The notes under the pieces were generated by a model. It saw nothing but the letters and a program-made list of their open reading frames with translations, did no database searches and had not been told where the DNA came from. The position numbers and the translations under genes were made by a program. Of a DNA stretch of 64,000 bases, positions 51,950-60,882 are shown one piece after another (within the stretch, counting starts at the first letter, position 1; every line of letters begins with the position of its first letter). The stretch spans positions 372,001 to 436,000 of the forward strand of contig OZ241987.1 in the NCBI GenBank assembly GCA_965204395.1. Reading direction: 5' to 3'. The DNA comes from Bin87 sp965204395 (GTDB taxonomy: Bacteria > Chloroflexota > Dehalococcoidia > Lucifugimonadales > UBA3495).

Positions 51950-52357
51950 TCAGTCAGCGGCGGCTGCAGAGGCCGCGGCGTACCACTCCGGCCCTTCCTG
52001 CCCTGGCTCTGGCAGCACAAAGCCGCCCTCCATGGTCCACGAGGCGGGGTTTTCCCTGATCCGACCGGGGATTTCTGCCGCCGGCACTCCGGAAATGTCG
52101 CTGAAGGCTTGGGTCAGGTCTGCCAACAACTGCTGCTTGACCTCTTCGGGCCTGCCGGCCCGGTTGCCTCCGTCCAGGTAGTACGCCGAACCGAACTCCG
52201 ATTCCTCTCCCTCGGGAGTCTCGAAGAACGCCACGGACACGAAACTGCGCGGGGCGCCGGTGTTGCCGCAGTGAATGTCGGTGAACGCCAGCGCGATGTC
52301 CTGGCGCTGTTCAAACGTGAGGGAATCCTTGGGGATGATGCAGCGGTAGTACGGCAT
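51950..52357 (-). CDS. Tautomerase-like protein
   Basis: A 135-residue protein starting MPYYRCIIPKDSLTFEQRQDIALAFTDIHCGNTGAP. Pro at position 2, which would be the N-terminal catalytic proline after Met removal, is present as in the tautomerase/MIF superfamily (malonate-semialdehyde decarboxylase side). ATG at 52357 follows AGGAGCG; the frame is open upstream but without similarity. It follows a second tautomerase-like gene, 65 bases upstream. Confidence 0.7.
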   Translation of the reverse strand: MPYYRCIIPKDSLTFEQRQDIALAFTDIHCGNTGAPRSFVSVAFFETPEGEESEFGSAYYLDGGNRAGRPEEVKQQLLADLTQAFSDISGVPAAEIPGRIRENPASWTMEGGFVLPEPGQEGPEWYAAASAAAAD

Positions 52358-52422
52358 ATTGATCGCTCCTTGGGTTTGCCTGGTTTCCTTGCTGAACCGT
52401 CCGGACCTGCTTTCGTACGGGA

Positions 52423-52752
52423 TCAGGACGGGCGGCGGTCTCTGGCGGACACCACCAACTCGTCGGTGGTGCAGCCGGTGATTTCCATCCACCGGTCCTG
52501 TATTGATTGCATAAGCCTGACCCGGGTTTCCTGCTCGCAGCCCGGCGGAATCTCGCCCCGCACCGCGGACGTGGTGGATAGTACGCCGCCCCGGAACCCG
52601 AAACCGTGGGGTACTTCAATCCAATCCACCGTCACGTCTGTCGGGTTGCCGCCCAGGATGTCGGTGCTGATGCGCGCTAACTCAGACGCCAACGCTGGCC
52701 TGAGTTCGTCGGGGACGATGCCTTCTTGGACGGTGCAGTTAAATGTGATCAT
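52423..52752 (-). CDS. Tautomerase-like protein without N-terminal proline
   Basis: A 109-residue protein: MITFNCTVQEGIVPDELRPALASELARISTDILGGNPTDVTVDWIEVPHGFGF. The layout (strand, helix, PxxVxV-type strand) matches tautomerase folds, but the residue after Met is Ile, not Pro, so classic catalysis is lost. It may be a structural partner of the downstream protein, as in heterohexameric tautomerases. Confidence 0.6.
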   Translation of the reverse strand: MITFNCTVQEGIVPDELRPALASELARISTDILGGNPTDVTVDWIEVPHGFGFRGGVLSTTSAVRGEIPPGCEQETRVRLMQSIQDRWMEITGCTTDELVVSARDRRPS

Positions 52753-53391
52753 GTGCGCCTGGAAATCCGTTTATGGTTGACCGGACGGCAGAATATCATA
52801 GCGCTACTACCGGGGCAATGCCGCACAACGACCCGCGCTTGCCCGGCTTTGGGGTGGCGCGTAGCGGAGAGGTGGATAGTAAGGAACGAAAACCGATCTC
52901 GGCAAGCTGTCCCGTACCCGTGCATACTCGAACTTCTACCGTTCCTCATGTCAAACCGAGCACGACGCAGAGGTCCAGCGCCTTTCGATTCTCCAGGAAA
53001 TCCCCTCGCTCTGCCCTTTCCCACTGCCAGTGACACTTCCCCCTTCCCTCCACCCTTCACCCATCTTTACCATAGTAATTAGAGCCTCAAATCTGTCCCG
53101 CCGCCATCGCCCGAGCAATCCCAATTCCCACATCCAGACACCGAACTTCCCAACGCCGCTACCCCAATCCTCTCACCGGCCCCCAAAACCACCAATATCA
53201 CCCCCAAACAACCCCAATCCTCCCCCATTCACCCCCATATCACACATCCCAGCCCTACTCAAATGAACAGAAATGAGCGGAAACAAGCGGCATTTCGCCA
53301 AAATAGCCGCTGTCCCGACCTCACACCCAATCCTCTCCATCCCGTTTATCCCGTTCATCCATGTAAATTCTCTCCCGTCCGAGGTAATCCC
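52753..53391. other. Intergenic region, mainly repeat copy C
   Basis: About 640 bases with short frames only. It holds the C-rich repeat (53162-53316) and a CCCGTTTATCCCGTTCATCC motif near 53340 resembling the ATCCATG repeats seen at 1318 and 30640. Confidence 0.6.
53162..53316. repeat. Dispersed C-rich repeat, copy C
   Basis: The C-rich core includes CCCCCAAAACCACCAATAT, then CCCTACTCAAATGAAC, AGAAATGAGCGG and AAACAAGCGG, ending near CGCTGTC. Copy B (45667-45822) aligns along the whole length. A CATCTTTACCAT word precedes it as in copy B. Confidence 0.75.
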
Positions 53392-53724
53392 ATGACCCTT
53401 TCCCAAATCCGCCGCCGCATCAACGTCCTCAAGCGCAGGTTCGCCCTCGAACTCACCATCATCAAGCTCCGACGCATCGCCGAAGCCGTCGCCAACCACT
53501 GGGATCCCGAACAACCTCCCGAACCGGCCGAAGTCATCGAGCGCTTTGTCAAAGCCGGCTGCCGCCTCCCCACCTTCGGTAACCTTCGCCACCGCCTGGA
53601 CAATGCCCGACGACAGGGGGACGTCCCCCACCCTGAAGACATCGTCATCAACCTCCTTCCCTGGATTGACGGCGACCGCTACCACAAATTCCTCCGCTGG
53701 GACCTTCCCGCTCCTGCGCGCTAG
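53392..53724 (+). CDS. Small basic hypothetical protein
   Basis: A 110-residue protein: MTLSQIRRRINVLKRRFALELTIIKLRRIAEAVANHW, then a proline-rich stretch and a helical C-terminus ending RWDLPAPAR. No domain recognised. ATG follows GAGGTAATCCC. It sits right after repeat copy C, so it may travel with that repeat. Confidence 0.55.
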   Translation: MTLSQIRRRINVLKRRFALELTIIKLRRIAEAVANHWDPEQPPEPAEVIERFVKAGCRLPTFGNLRHRLDNARRQGDVPHPEDIVINLLPWIDGDRYHKFLRWDLPAPAR

Positions 53725-53884
53725 CCATGCCCTCAACCCGGTTTACACCGACAATCCAAATGCCCCGCGGAGAGGTCAAACGGAATTGACAAAATGGAGG
53801 CCGTATCTGTAGTATTCCGACACTTTGGCCTACCGATTCCGGTGAGCCCAAAAATTGCTGTCCGCAAGGAGGGACAAAGAGATT

Positions 53885-55855
53885 ATGAGACGAATTCGCA
53901 TTCCGCGATTGCGCTTTTACCAGCTGCTGGTTCCGGCAGCGGTAGTAGCGCTCATCGTCGGTGTTGCCTGTGGCGGAGCGGAGGCTCCGGCTCCGGCGTC
54001 CACCACCGGCGATAGCAGCACCGCGCCGGCCGCCACCGCGCCACCCGCGGCGGCGCAGGTCGGAGCGACCGCCACCCCGCTGCCCGCGCAGGAACCGGCG
54101 GCCATGATGGACTCCGGTGAGGGCAAAAAGCTTGTCGTGCTGACGGAATCGTTCGGCAACGAAGTGTGGGATCCCAAGTTCGAGAGCGGAGACAAGCACG
54201 TTTGGCACTTCCCGATCCACTCTCACCTGATCACCACCGATGACCAGCTCAACTACACCCAGGATGGGTTGGCTACCGCATGGTCGGTGTCGCCCGATGG
54301 CAACAGCATTTCCTGGACCCTCCGGGAAGATGCCGTTTTCCACAACGGAGATCCCGTAACGCCGGAAGACGCCGCTTGGTACCTGGCTTATACACAGGAC
54401 GACGGGGCGCGCTCCGTGGTGCGCATCCGCATCTGGCGTCTGGTCGCAGCCGATGAGCCCAACGAGGCTTACGAGGGCGACAACACCGACCGGGTCAAGG
54501 AAGGCCACGCCCGCGTGACCGGCCCCAATGAGGTCACCATGACCTTCGTGCGGCCGACCCTGAACTTCCTGGCCGACGTCAGTGAAGTGGGCGGCGGCAC
54601 CGCCGGGGCGATCATGTCCAAGGCCCACTTTGAAAGCCTGGGCTCCAACGACCAGGAGCGTTCCGACGGCCTGATCGCCAACCCGAACCCGGGCTCGGCC
54701 GGACCGTTCGATCTGGTGTCATTCACCTCCGGCGCCCAGATCGTGTACGAAAAGCGCGACGACCACTTCATCCTGGAGAAGCGCCCGTACCCGTTCGACG
54801 AAATCGAAATCAACCTGGTCGCCGAAGCCGCCACTCGCAAGGCTGCCATGCTGAGCGGCGAGGCTGACATATCGGCCATGGACGTGGACTCCCGCGAGGA
54901 GATGGAGGCTGCTGGCCTGCAGTTCCGGTTCGGTCCTGAGTCCACCGTGATCTGGATCAACGCTTGGAACTGCAGCGAGGACGCTCCGCAGACCCTGGGC
55001 CACGATATATCTCGCGAGCAGGACGAAACTACCGGCAAGTACGTCGGAGACGCGCTGGGGACCAAGCTGATGTGTTCCGACAAGCGCGTCCGCCATGCCC
55101 TGGACTACGCCATCGACAAGGAAGCCATACAGGAACTGGTGGGCGGACCCGACGTGTTCCACATCGCTGGAACCGCCGCTGCCGCTCCGTCCGGCATCGG
55201 TTACAAGGCTGACGGAACCCTTGACCCGTTCCCGTTTGACCCGCAAAAGGCCCGCGAACTGTTCATGGAAGCCGGCTACAACGTGCCGGAAGCCCCGAAC
55301 CCGGCCGGCGGAACCTTCCCGGCGGTGACCAACCTCCAGGACCCACACATGCCCGGCGGCGGAGATACATGGAACGTGTGGACCTGGGAAGCCGGCGCCA
55401 CCGTGCCGAAGATGCTCCAGATCGTCGAGTTCGTGTGTGCGGACTGGGAGACATACCTGGGGCTGAATTGCGAGGTCAACGTGGGCGAGGAAGCGGCGAT
55501 CAAGGACCAGCAGTACGGAGGAGAGATCCCCGGCCAGTACCTGGTACGCTCTAACGAGCACTCCTACGACACCGGTTCCAAACTGATCGGCCGCTTCGGC
55601 GACCCCGAAGGCTCCTACATCAGCTACGACCCGTTGGTGGAGCCCCTGGTGGCCACGGCGGTGTCTTCGATCACGCCTGAAGATCAGCAGGAAAACTACT
55701 ACCAGGCTCTCCGCCAGGCCCACGAAGGCCACTGGGACTTCGCGCCCGGTTACCTGGATGCGCCTTACGCAATCAGCGCGCGCATTGACGACTGGCGCCC
55801 GCGCGCACTGCGCCCTTCACCGAGCGCACTGTGGACGGTACGCTGGGCCAACTAA
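53885..55855 (+). CDS. ABC transporter substrate-binding protein (peptide type)
   Basis: A 656-residue extracytoplasmic solute-binding protein of the SBP_bac_5 family. A basic start (MRRIRIPRLRFYQ) and hydrophobic segment end in VGVACGG, a lipobox, so it is a lipoprotein. A low-complexity Ala/Pro/Thr linker (about 30-75) precedes the binding domain, which includes LREDAVFHNGDPVTPEDAAW and VRHALDYAIDKEAIQELVGG. It delivers peptides or similar solutes to the permeases encoded at 57232 and 58194. AAGGAGGG precedes the ATG. An IS4 element and a terminator now separate it from the permeases. Confidence 0.9.
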   Translation: MRRIRIPRLRFYQLLVPAAVVALIVGVACGGAEAPAPASTTGDSSTAPAATAPPAAAQVGATATPLPAQEPAAMMDSGEGKKLVVLTESFGNEVWDPKFESGDKHVWHFPIHSHLITTDDQLNYTQDGLATAWSVSPDGNSISWTLREDAVFHNGDPVTPEDAAWYLAYTQDDGARSVVRIRIWRLVAADEPNEAYEGDNTDRVKEGHARVTGPNEVTMTFVRPTLNFLADVSEVGGGTAGAIMSKAHFESLGSNDQERSDGLIANPNPGSAGPFDLVSFTSGAQIVYEKRDDHFILEKRPYPFDEIEINLVAEAATRKAAMLSGEADISAMDVDSREEMEAAGLQFRFGPESTVIWINAWNCSEDAPQTLGHDISREQDETTGKYVGDALGTKLMCSDKRVRHALDYAIDKEAIQELVGGPDVFHIAGTAAAAPSGIGYKADGTLDPFPFDPQKARELFMEAGYNVPEAPNPAGGTFPAVTNLQDPHMPGGGDTWNVWTWEAGATVPKMLQIVEFVCADWETYLGLNCEVNVGEEAAIKDQQYGGEIPGQYLVRSNEHSYDTGSKLIGRFGDPEGSYISYDPLVEPLVATAVSSITPEDQQENYYQALRQAHEGHWDFAPGYLDAPYAISARIDDWRPRALRPSPSALWTVRWAN

Positions 55856-55886
55856 ACCTCTCTGAGGACTAGCTCTGACCCTCAAT

Positions 55887-55920
55887 GAGGGGGTGGGTAT
55901 GAGAGCCCACCCCCTCTCTG
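55887..55920 (+). terminator. Rho-independent terminator after binding-protein gene
   Basis: GAGGGGGTGGG (55887-55897) pairs with CCCACCCCCTC (55906-55916) in an 11-bp stem, followed by TCTGTTTT. It would stop most transcripts before the permease genes, fitting the usual excess of binding protein over permease. Confidence 0.75.
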
Positions 55921-55961
55921 TTTTGGCGTCGAAATCTGTTGAGTCACGGACTGGTGAGCCA

Positions 55962-55971
55962 GCGGGTCGCC
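55962..55971. repeat. Target site duplication of IS4 element, left copy
   Basis: GCGGGTCGCC directly before the left terminal repeat; identical to 57155-57164. Ten bases is typical of the IS4 family. Confidence 0.88.
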
Positions 55972-57154
55972 CTCACGCGTACCCAGTTTGAGTTGAGGGG
56001 TTGAAAAAGGTCGGTCTCTCCGGGTAAGGAACGGGTTACGAAGCACCGTTGCCACCTGGGGAGGCCGACCATGCCATGGTATCACCGCATCGCCACCTTT
56101 CTGAATCACTCGTTGCCGGAGTTCCGTGCCACCCGCCGCACCAATCTGGCTCTGCTCACTGCGGCAATTCTCCAGCGTCGCACCCTTGCCATCTCTGTGT
56201 TGGTGCGCTCGTGGCAGGTTCAGGTACCCTACTCGCACCACCAGCGTAAGAAAAGGCTCTTTCGCTTTCTGTCCAACACCGGCTTTGACACCGTGGCGGT
56301 GCAGACGGCGCTGCTGGGACCCATCTGTCAGGCAACTCGGCTTCGGGGACTGACGCCGATCATGATTGACTGGTCTGATCTGGGTCAGGGGCGCAACGGT
56401 CTGTTCGCTGCGGTCTGTTTTCGGGGTCGGGGGTTGCCGCTGCTCAGTTGGGTTTCCACGCCGGAAGAGCTGGACCCGTCCCAGAACCGAGTGGAGGAGT
56501 TTTTCATCGGACGGTTGTTGCGACACCTGCCCAACCACATCCGGCCCCTGCTGCTGGCTGACCGGGGCTTCGGACGGGCCAGCCTGATCCACTTCTTGCA
56601 ACAGATGCCCAACCACACCGGCTACCCAGTGGACTACGTAGTCCGCCTCAAGGGCGACGTGGTGGTCCAGAGCGCCCACTATCGTGGTCGGTTGCGGGAC
56701 TATCCCCTGCGCAAGGGCCGCATCCTGTTCTGGCCTCAAACCCTCTACCGCTCCGATGGCGCCGTGGTGATCAACCTGGTGCTTTATTGGGCCAGAGGCC
56801 ATCGGGAACCCTGGTACCTGGCCACGTCGCTCACCGACCCGCGTAAAGCAGTGCGGATGTACCGGAAGCGGATGCAGCCGGAGCAGTACTTCAAGGATGG
56901 CAAGCAGCGCTTCGGGCTGAACCGAAGCACGGTCACCACCACCGATCGGCTGCAACGGTTGCTGGTGGGATTGCTGTTGGCCTGCTGCCTGCTGATATTG
57001 GCGGGAATGCGAGTGTCCCAAACCTTCCGGCGACAGGTGTGCTCCCGCGGGAAGCTGGGCATCCTGCACTTGGGTTACGAATACTACCTCGCCACACCCG
57101 ACCCACCGGACAACCTCTTCCCCATTCAACGCCACCAAACCGGGTACGCGTGAG
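55972..57154 (+). mobile_element. Complete IS4-family insertion sequence
   Basis: Terminal inverted repeats of 19 bp with one mismatch: CTCACGCGTACCCAGTTTG (55972-55990) and CAAACCGGGTACGCGTGAG (57136-57154). Flanked by a perfect 10-bp target duplication. The element is 1183 bp and carries one intact transposase gene whose stop lies in the right repeat. It is inserted between the binding-protein and permease genes of an ABC transporter. Confidence 0.94.
56071..57153 (+). CDS. IS4 family transposase
   Basis: A 360-residue DDE transposase. Catalytic residues: D100 (PIMIDWSD), D164 (LLLADRGFG) and E271. The family Y-(2)-R-(3)-E-(6)-K motif is exact with Y264, R267, E271 and K278 in MYRKRMQPEQYFKDGK. 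The frame is intact with both ends of the element present, so it may be active. Confidence 0.95.
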   Translation: MPWYHRIATFLNHSLPEFRATRRTNLALLTAAILQRRTLAISVLVRSWQVQVPYSHHQRKKRLFRFLSNTGFDTVAVQTALLGPICQATRLRGLTPIMIDWSDLGQGRNGLFAAVCFRGRGLPLLSWVSTPEELDPSQNRVEEFFIGRLLRHLPNHIRPLLLADRGFGRASLIHFLQQMPNHTGYPVDYVVRLKGDVVVQSAHYRGRLRDYPLRKGRILFWPQTLYRSDGAVVINLVLYWARGHREPWYLATSLTDPRKAVRMYRKRMQPEQYFKDGKQRFGLNRSTVTTTDRLQRLLVGLLLACCLLILAGMRVSQTFRRQVCSRGKLGILHLGYEYYLATPDPPDNLFPIQRHQTGYA

Positions 57155-57164
57155 GCGGGTCGCC
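57155..57164. repeat. Target site duplication of IS4 element, right copy
   Basis: GCGGGTCGCC, identical to 55962-55971. Confidence 0.88.
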
Positions 57165-57185
57165 GGCTTGCGGCAGCCGCATTTC

Positions 57186-57194
57186 TGCTATAAT
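57186..57194 (+). promoter_or_regulatory. Extended -10 promoter element for permease genes
   Basis: TGC-TATAAT lies 37 bases before the TTG at 57232 and outside the IS4 element, so the permeases can be transcribed despite the upstream insertion and terminator. GGGAGG is the ribosome-binding site. Confidence 0.5.
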
Positions 57195-57231
57195 CTCGCC
57201 CCGTTATCCATAACCTTGGGAGGCGAGCGGA

Positions 57232-58155
57232 TTGGCACGCTTCATAGTATTCCGAGTCATCCAGGCGATCGCTACGCTGATCGTACTCAGCGCCGCGGTG
57301 TTCTTCGGCACCGACCTGACGGGAGACGCTGCCTTGGCGATGGCTCCCGGGGATGCCAAACCGTCTGAGATCGAACAGATCCGAAAGAACCTCGGGCTCG
57401 ACCGGCCCGTGGTGATTCGTTATTTCGACTATCTGGGCGGCCTGTTCATCGGCGACTTCGGTCGGTCGTACAACAAACGTCAGCCGGCGTTTGACGTGGT
57501 AATGGCGCGCATCCCCAACACCGTGCAACTGGCGTTGAGCGCCCTGATCATCGCGATTGTAATCGGCATACCGTTAGGCATCTTATCGGCGGTGAAGCGA
57601 GACACCATCCTCGACCGCCTGGGCAAATCCTTCGCGATCCTGGGCATGTCCATGCCCCAGTTCTGGCTGGCGATCATCCTGATGTGGATCTTTGCCGTGG
57701 AGTTAGGACTGCTGCCGGTATTTGGCAAGGAAGGACTGGACCCGCGTTACTTCATCATCCCAGCTTTCTCCATCGCTGTGTTCACCATGGCAGGGTTCAT
57801 GCGCCTGACCCGCTCCGCGATGCTGGAAGTGCTGGATAGCGAGTACGTGAAGTTCGCCCGCATCAAGGGTCTGGCAGAACAGTTGGTGATTTTCAAGCAC
57901 GCTCTGAAAAACGCCGTGATTCCGGTTCTGACGTTCGGAGGTATCAGTTTCGCCGGCCTCCTCAACGGGTCCATCGTCGTCGAGGTCATCTTCTCGTGGC
58001 CGGGCCTGGGCTTGCTGATGCTGGAGGGCATCCGAACCCGGGACGTGCCTATCATCGAGGCCACCATCCTAACGTCGGGGTTCCTGTACATCCTGATGTC
58101 CACCGTCGTCGACATCGTTTACGCCTACGTTGACCCGCGCATCCGCTACGGCTAG
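57232..58155 (+). CDS. ABC transporter permease (DppB-like)
   Basis: A 307-residue permease with six helices of the BPD_transp_1 family. The EAA loop is EYVKFARIKGLAEQLVIFKHALKNAVIPVLT and the N-terminal PGD segment (MAPGDAKPSEIEQIRKNLGLDRPVVIRYFDYL) is typical of DppB/OppB. It forms the membrane pore with the next gene. TTG start with GGGAGG upstream. ATP-binding subunits are not in this window near it. Confidence 0.93.
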   Translation: MARFIVFRVIQAIATLIVLSAAVFFGTDLTGDAALAMAPGDAKPSEIEQIRKNLGLDRPVVIRYFDYLGGLFIGDFGRSYNKRQPAFDVVMARIPNTVQLALSALIIAIVIGIPLGILSAVKRDTILDRLGKSFAILGMSMPQFWLAIILMWIFAVELGLLPVFGKEGLDPRYFIIPAFSIAVFTMAGFMRLTRSAMLEVLDSEYVKFARIKGLAEQLVIFKHALKNAVIPVLTFGGISFAGLLNGSIVVEVIFSWPGLGLLMLEGIRTRDVPIIEATILTSGFLYILMSTVVDIVYAYVDPRIRYG

Positions 58156-58193
58156 GCCCTGCACGGGTTCCGCAGTCTCAGGAGACTATCACC

Positions 58194-59084
58194 TTGGCAA
58201 CTCAAGACCTGGCAACCCCACTGCCGCAGGTAAGTACGGCAAGCCGAGTTTGGCAAAAAACGCGGGAACTGCGACTACCGTGGGTCCCGATAGTGGTCCT
58301 CGTAGTCCTCATGGTGGCAGCGATTTTTGCTCCGCTGATCTCGCCCCACGATCCCGAGCTGTTGAACAAGCGGGATCGGGAAGTGCCGCCTTTCGAAAAC
58401 ACCAAATTCCTGCTGGGCACTGACAAATCGGGCAAAGACATTCTGAGTCGCCTCATCTACGGAGCCCGTACGTCTGTATTCATCAGCTTGGTGGCTTTGG
58501 GAACGGGTGCTGTAGTCGGCACCGCGATCGGCGTGATGTCCGGCTACTTCGGCGGGCGCACCGACATCGTCCTCATGCGCTTGGTGGACGCAGTGCTCGG
58601 TTTCCCCACAGTGTTATTGGCGTTGATCATCGTTGCAATTGCCGGCGGCGCCGGCATCGGCAACGTGATCGTCGCGGTGGCCGCCACGGTTTGGGCTAGA
58701 TTCGCCCGGCAAGCGCGCGGCGAGGTGTTGAGCATTAAAGAAAGGGATTTCGTGACGTTGGCCATCGTAGCCGGCGTATCGGCGCCCGTGATCATGTGGC
58801 GCCATATCTTCCCCAACGTCATCAACACCGTGCTGATCGTGATAAGCCTGTTGGTCGGTCAAACCATCCTGTTGGAAGCCTCGCTGAGCTTCCTTGGCGT
58901 TGGCGTGCCGCCGGGAGATCCTGCCTGGGGCATCATGGTCTCTGAGGGAAGGGACCAGATCTTCGAAATCTGGTGGCTGGCGCTTTTCCCCGGCCTCGCC
59001 ATAACCATTGTGGTGATGGCGATGAACTTCTTCGGCGACTGGCTGCGAGACACGCTGGATCCACGACTGCGCCGAACACGATAG
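58194..59084 (+). CDS. ABC transporter permease (DppC-like)
   Basis: A 296-residue permease with an N-terminal OppC-type segment and six helices. Signatures: SPHDPELLNKRD, LLGTDKSGKDILSRLIYGARTS, and the EAA loop KERDFVTLAIVAGVSAPVIMWRHIFPNVINTVLI. It pairs with the DppB-like protein. TTG start with AGGAG upstream, 38 bases after the previous gene. Confidence 0.93.
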   Translation: MATQDLATPLPQVSTASRVWQKTRELRLPWVPIVVLVVLMVAAIFAPLISPHDPELLNKRDREVPPFENTKFLLGTDKSGKDILSRLIYGARTSVFISLVALGTGAVVGTAIGVMSGYFGGRTDIVLMRLVDAVLGFPTVLLALIIVAIAGGAGIGNVIVAVAATVWARFARQARGEVLSIKERDFVTLAIVAGVSAPVIMWRHIFPNVINTVLIVISLLVGQTILLEASLSFLGVGVPPGDPAWGIMVSEGRDQIFEIWWLALFPGLAITIVVMAMNFFGDWLRDTLDPRLRRTR

Positions 59085-59102
59085 GGCCGGTGCGACCAAC
59101 TG

Positions 59103-59125
59103 CGGGGACGAATTTTTCGTCCCCG
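59103..59125. repeat. Palindrome after permease genes
   Basis: CGGGGACGAA and TTCGTCCCCG form a 10-bp stem with TTT loop. Related in layout to the GTAGGGGCGAAT palindromes, or a terminator. Confidence 0.6.
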
Positions 59126-59187
59126 ATTGACCTGCGCGCCGCCGGGAATTGTCGCCGAGATTCCTGATGGAAACGGCGCCCGGAATG

Positions 59188-59250
59188 TTGACACTGGTTC
59201 CTTCCGGCGATACGATTATAATCTGATAACGGTTACGCCGTTTATCAGGG
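59188..59250 (+). promoter_or_regulatory. Candidate promoter and inverted repeat before DUF1800 gene
   Basis: TTGACA (59188-59193) and TATAAT (59217-59222) are present, but 23 bases apart, longer than usual. Directly after, CTGATAACGG (59223-59232) and CCGTTTATCAG (59238-59248) form a near-perfect inverted repeat overlapping the expected transcription start, a good place for a repressor site. Confidence 0.35.
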
Positions 59251-59356
59251 TTTAACGACCCTCGCATATTGCGGAAAACAGGGCCGTAGGCTATATTCTT
59301 GGTACCTAAATCACCCCTTCAGGACTACAAAGTTCGGGAGTAAAAAGGAGGAACCA

Positions 59357-60781
59357 ATGGCAGGAAGCAACGACATCGCATTGATGGCTCACCTTCTGCG
59401 CCGGGCGGGCTTCAGCGCCAGCCGCGACGAGATCGAAGCCGCCGCTGCGAAAGGTTACGACACCGTGGTGGAGGATCTCTTGAATCCGGGCGAGACATCC
59501 GGCGTTGAAGACGACCTGATGCTGCGCTATCACCCGACCTACAACCACGCCGGCGCCATCGAAATCAACATCCAGAACTGGGTGTATCGGATGGTCAACA
59601 CCGAGTACCAGCTTAAGGAGAAGATGGCCCTCTTCTGGCACATGATCTTCTGCGCTGGACACTCCAAGATCGACTCCGGCGAAGAGATGGGCCGGATGAT
59701 CCAGATGTTCCGGGACAAGGGCATGGGCAACTTCCGGGAACTGCTGATGGAACTGTCCACCAGCCCCGCCATGGTCTACTACCTGGACAACTGCGAAAGC
59801 CACAAGACCAACATCAACGAGAACTACGGCCGCGAACTCCTGGAGCTGTTCTCCATGGGTGTCGGCATGAACGAAGATTTCAACTATAGCGAGGATGACG
59901 TGAAGGCTTGCGCCCGCGCGTTCACCGGCTGGAACATCGCCCCGGGGTACCCGCCATTCCCCTACGGCCGCAGCCCCTGGGAATTCCGGTTCGACCCGGC
60001 CGACCACGACGATGACAATAAGACCTTCCTGGGCCAGACCGGCAACTGGAACGGCGACGACATCCTCGACATGATCGCCGCGAACAAGGCCACTGCCCGG
60101 TTCATCTCCCGCCACATGTACAACTTCTTCGTGGCGGACGAGGTTCCGGTTCCCAGCTGGCGACAGACCCCGCCGAAGGACGAGGGCCTGCTGGCCGACT
60201 TGGAGCAGGCGTACTTCGACAGCGGGTACAACATCACCGCGATGTTGGACACCCTCTTCAACTCCGACAGCTTCAAGAATGCTCAGTACAACAAGGTGAA
60301 GAACCCGGCCGAGATGGTCGCCGGCACCCTGCGCATGGTGGGCGACCACCGCAACGAGATCAAGCCGGGCATGTTCGAACTCAGCCAGGAGCCCAAGTAC
60401 ATGGGCATGGACCTGATGAACCCGCCCACCGTCGAGGGCTGGCACACCGGCCACGAGTGGATCGACTCCGGCACCCTGGTCGAGCGCATCAACTTCGCCG
60501 CCGACTACCTGGGCCGCACCGACCTTCCCGGCGTCCAGAGCATGATCTCCAAGCTGATGGCCCAGGGCGACAGCCTGAGCCCCGAGCAGTTTGTGGACTC
60601 CTGCGCCGACCTGGTTGGCTGCCTGAACCTGACCGAGGACACTCGTGATCAGCTGATCGCCCACGCCGGACGTGGCGGCAACCTCACTCATGGGTCCGAC
60701 GCCGAGCGCGCCGAGTTCGCCCGCCGGTCCGGAGAGATGTTCCAGATCATCGCCTCCACCTCGGAGTTCCAGTTCGAGTAA
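59357..60781 (+). CDS. DUF1800 family protein
   Basis: A 474-residue DUF1800 protein: MAHLLRRAGFSASRDEIEAAAAKGYDTVVEDLLNP, LKEKMALFWHMIFCAGHSKI, NINENYGRELLELFSMGVG, DDVKACARAFTGWNI. The family almost always precedes a DUF1501 gene, as here. Function is unsettled; a role with a secreted or surface complex is suspected. No signal peptide is visible. AGGAGG precedes the ATG. Confidence 0.92.
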   Translation: MAGSNDIALMAHLLRRAGFSASRDEIEAAAAKGYDTVVEDLLNPGETSGVEDDLMLRYHPTYNHAGAIEINIQNWVYRMVNTEYQLKEKMALFWHMIFCAGHSKIDSGEEMGRMIQMFRDKGMGNFRELLMELSTSPAMVYYLDNCESHKTNINENYGRELLELFSMGVGMNEDFNYSEDDVKACARAFTGWNIAPGYPPFPYGRSPWEFRFDPADHDDDNKTFLGQTGNWNGDDILDMIAANKATARFISRHMYNFFVADEVPVPSWRQTPPKDEGLLADLEQAYFDSGYNITAMLDTLFNSDSFKNAQYNKVKNPAEMVAGTLRMVGDHRNEIKPGMFELSQEPKYMGMDLMNPPTVEGWHTGHEWIDSGTLVERINFAADYLGRTDLPGVQSMISKLMAQGDSLSPEQFVDSCADLVGCLNLTEDTRDQLIAHAGRGGNLTHGSDAERAEFARRSGEMFQIIASTSEFQFE

Positions 60782-60882
60782 TCGGAAAGCAACCACGCCA
60801 CGGCCGGGAGTTCCCAACTCAATAGGTTCAACGCCCGGCCGTTACACCAACGCATCAAGCAAGCACAACGGAGGACTATCAA

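Noticed and set aside
55887..55916. Treating the hairpin after the binding-protein gene as part of the IS4 element
   Set aside because: The IS4 ends are fixed by its inverted repeats and target duplication at 55972 and 57154; the hairpin lies outside.
59306..60817. A 503-codon minus-strand frame opposite the DUF1800 gene
   Set aside because: Translation is low-complexity (V/G/H/A-rich) without motifs; the plus-strand DUF1800 gene explains the sequence.
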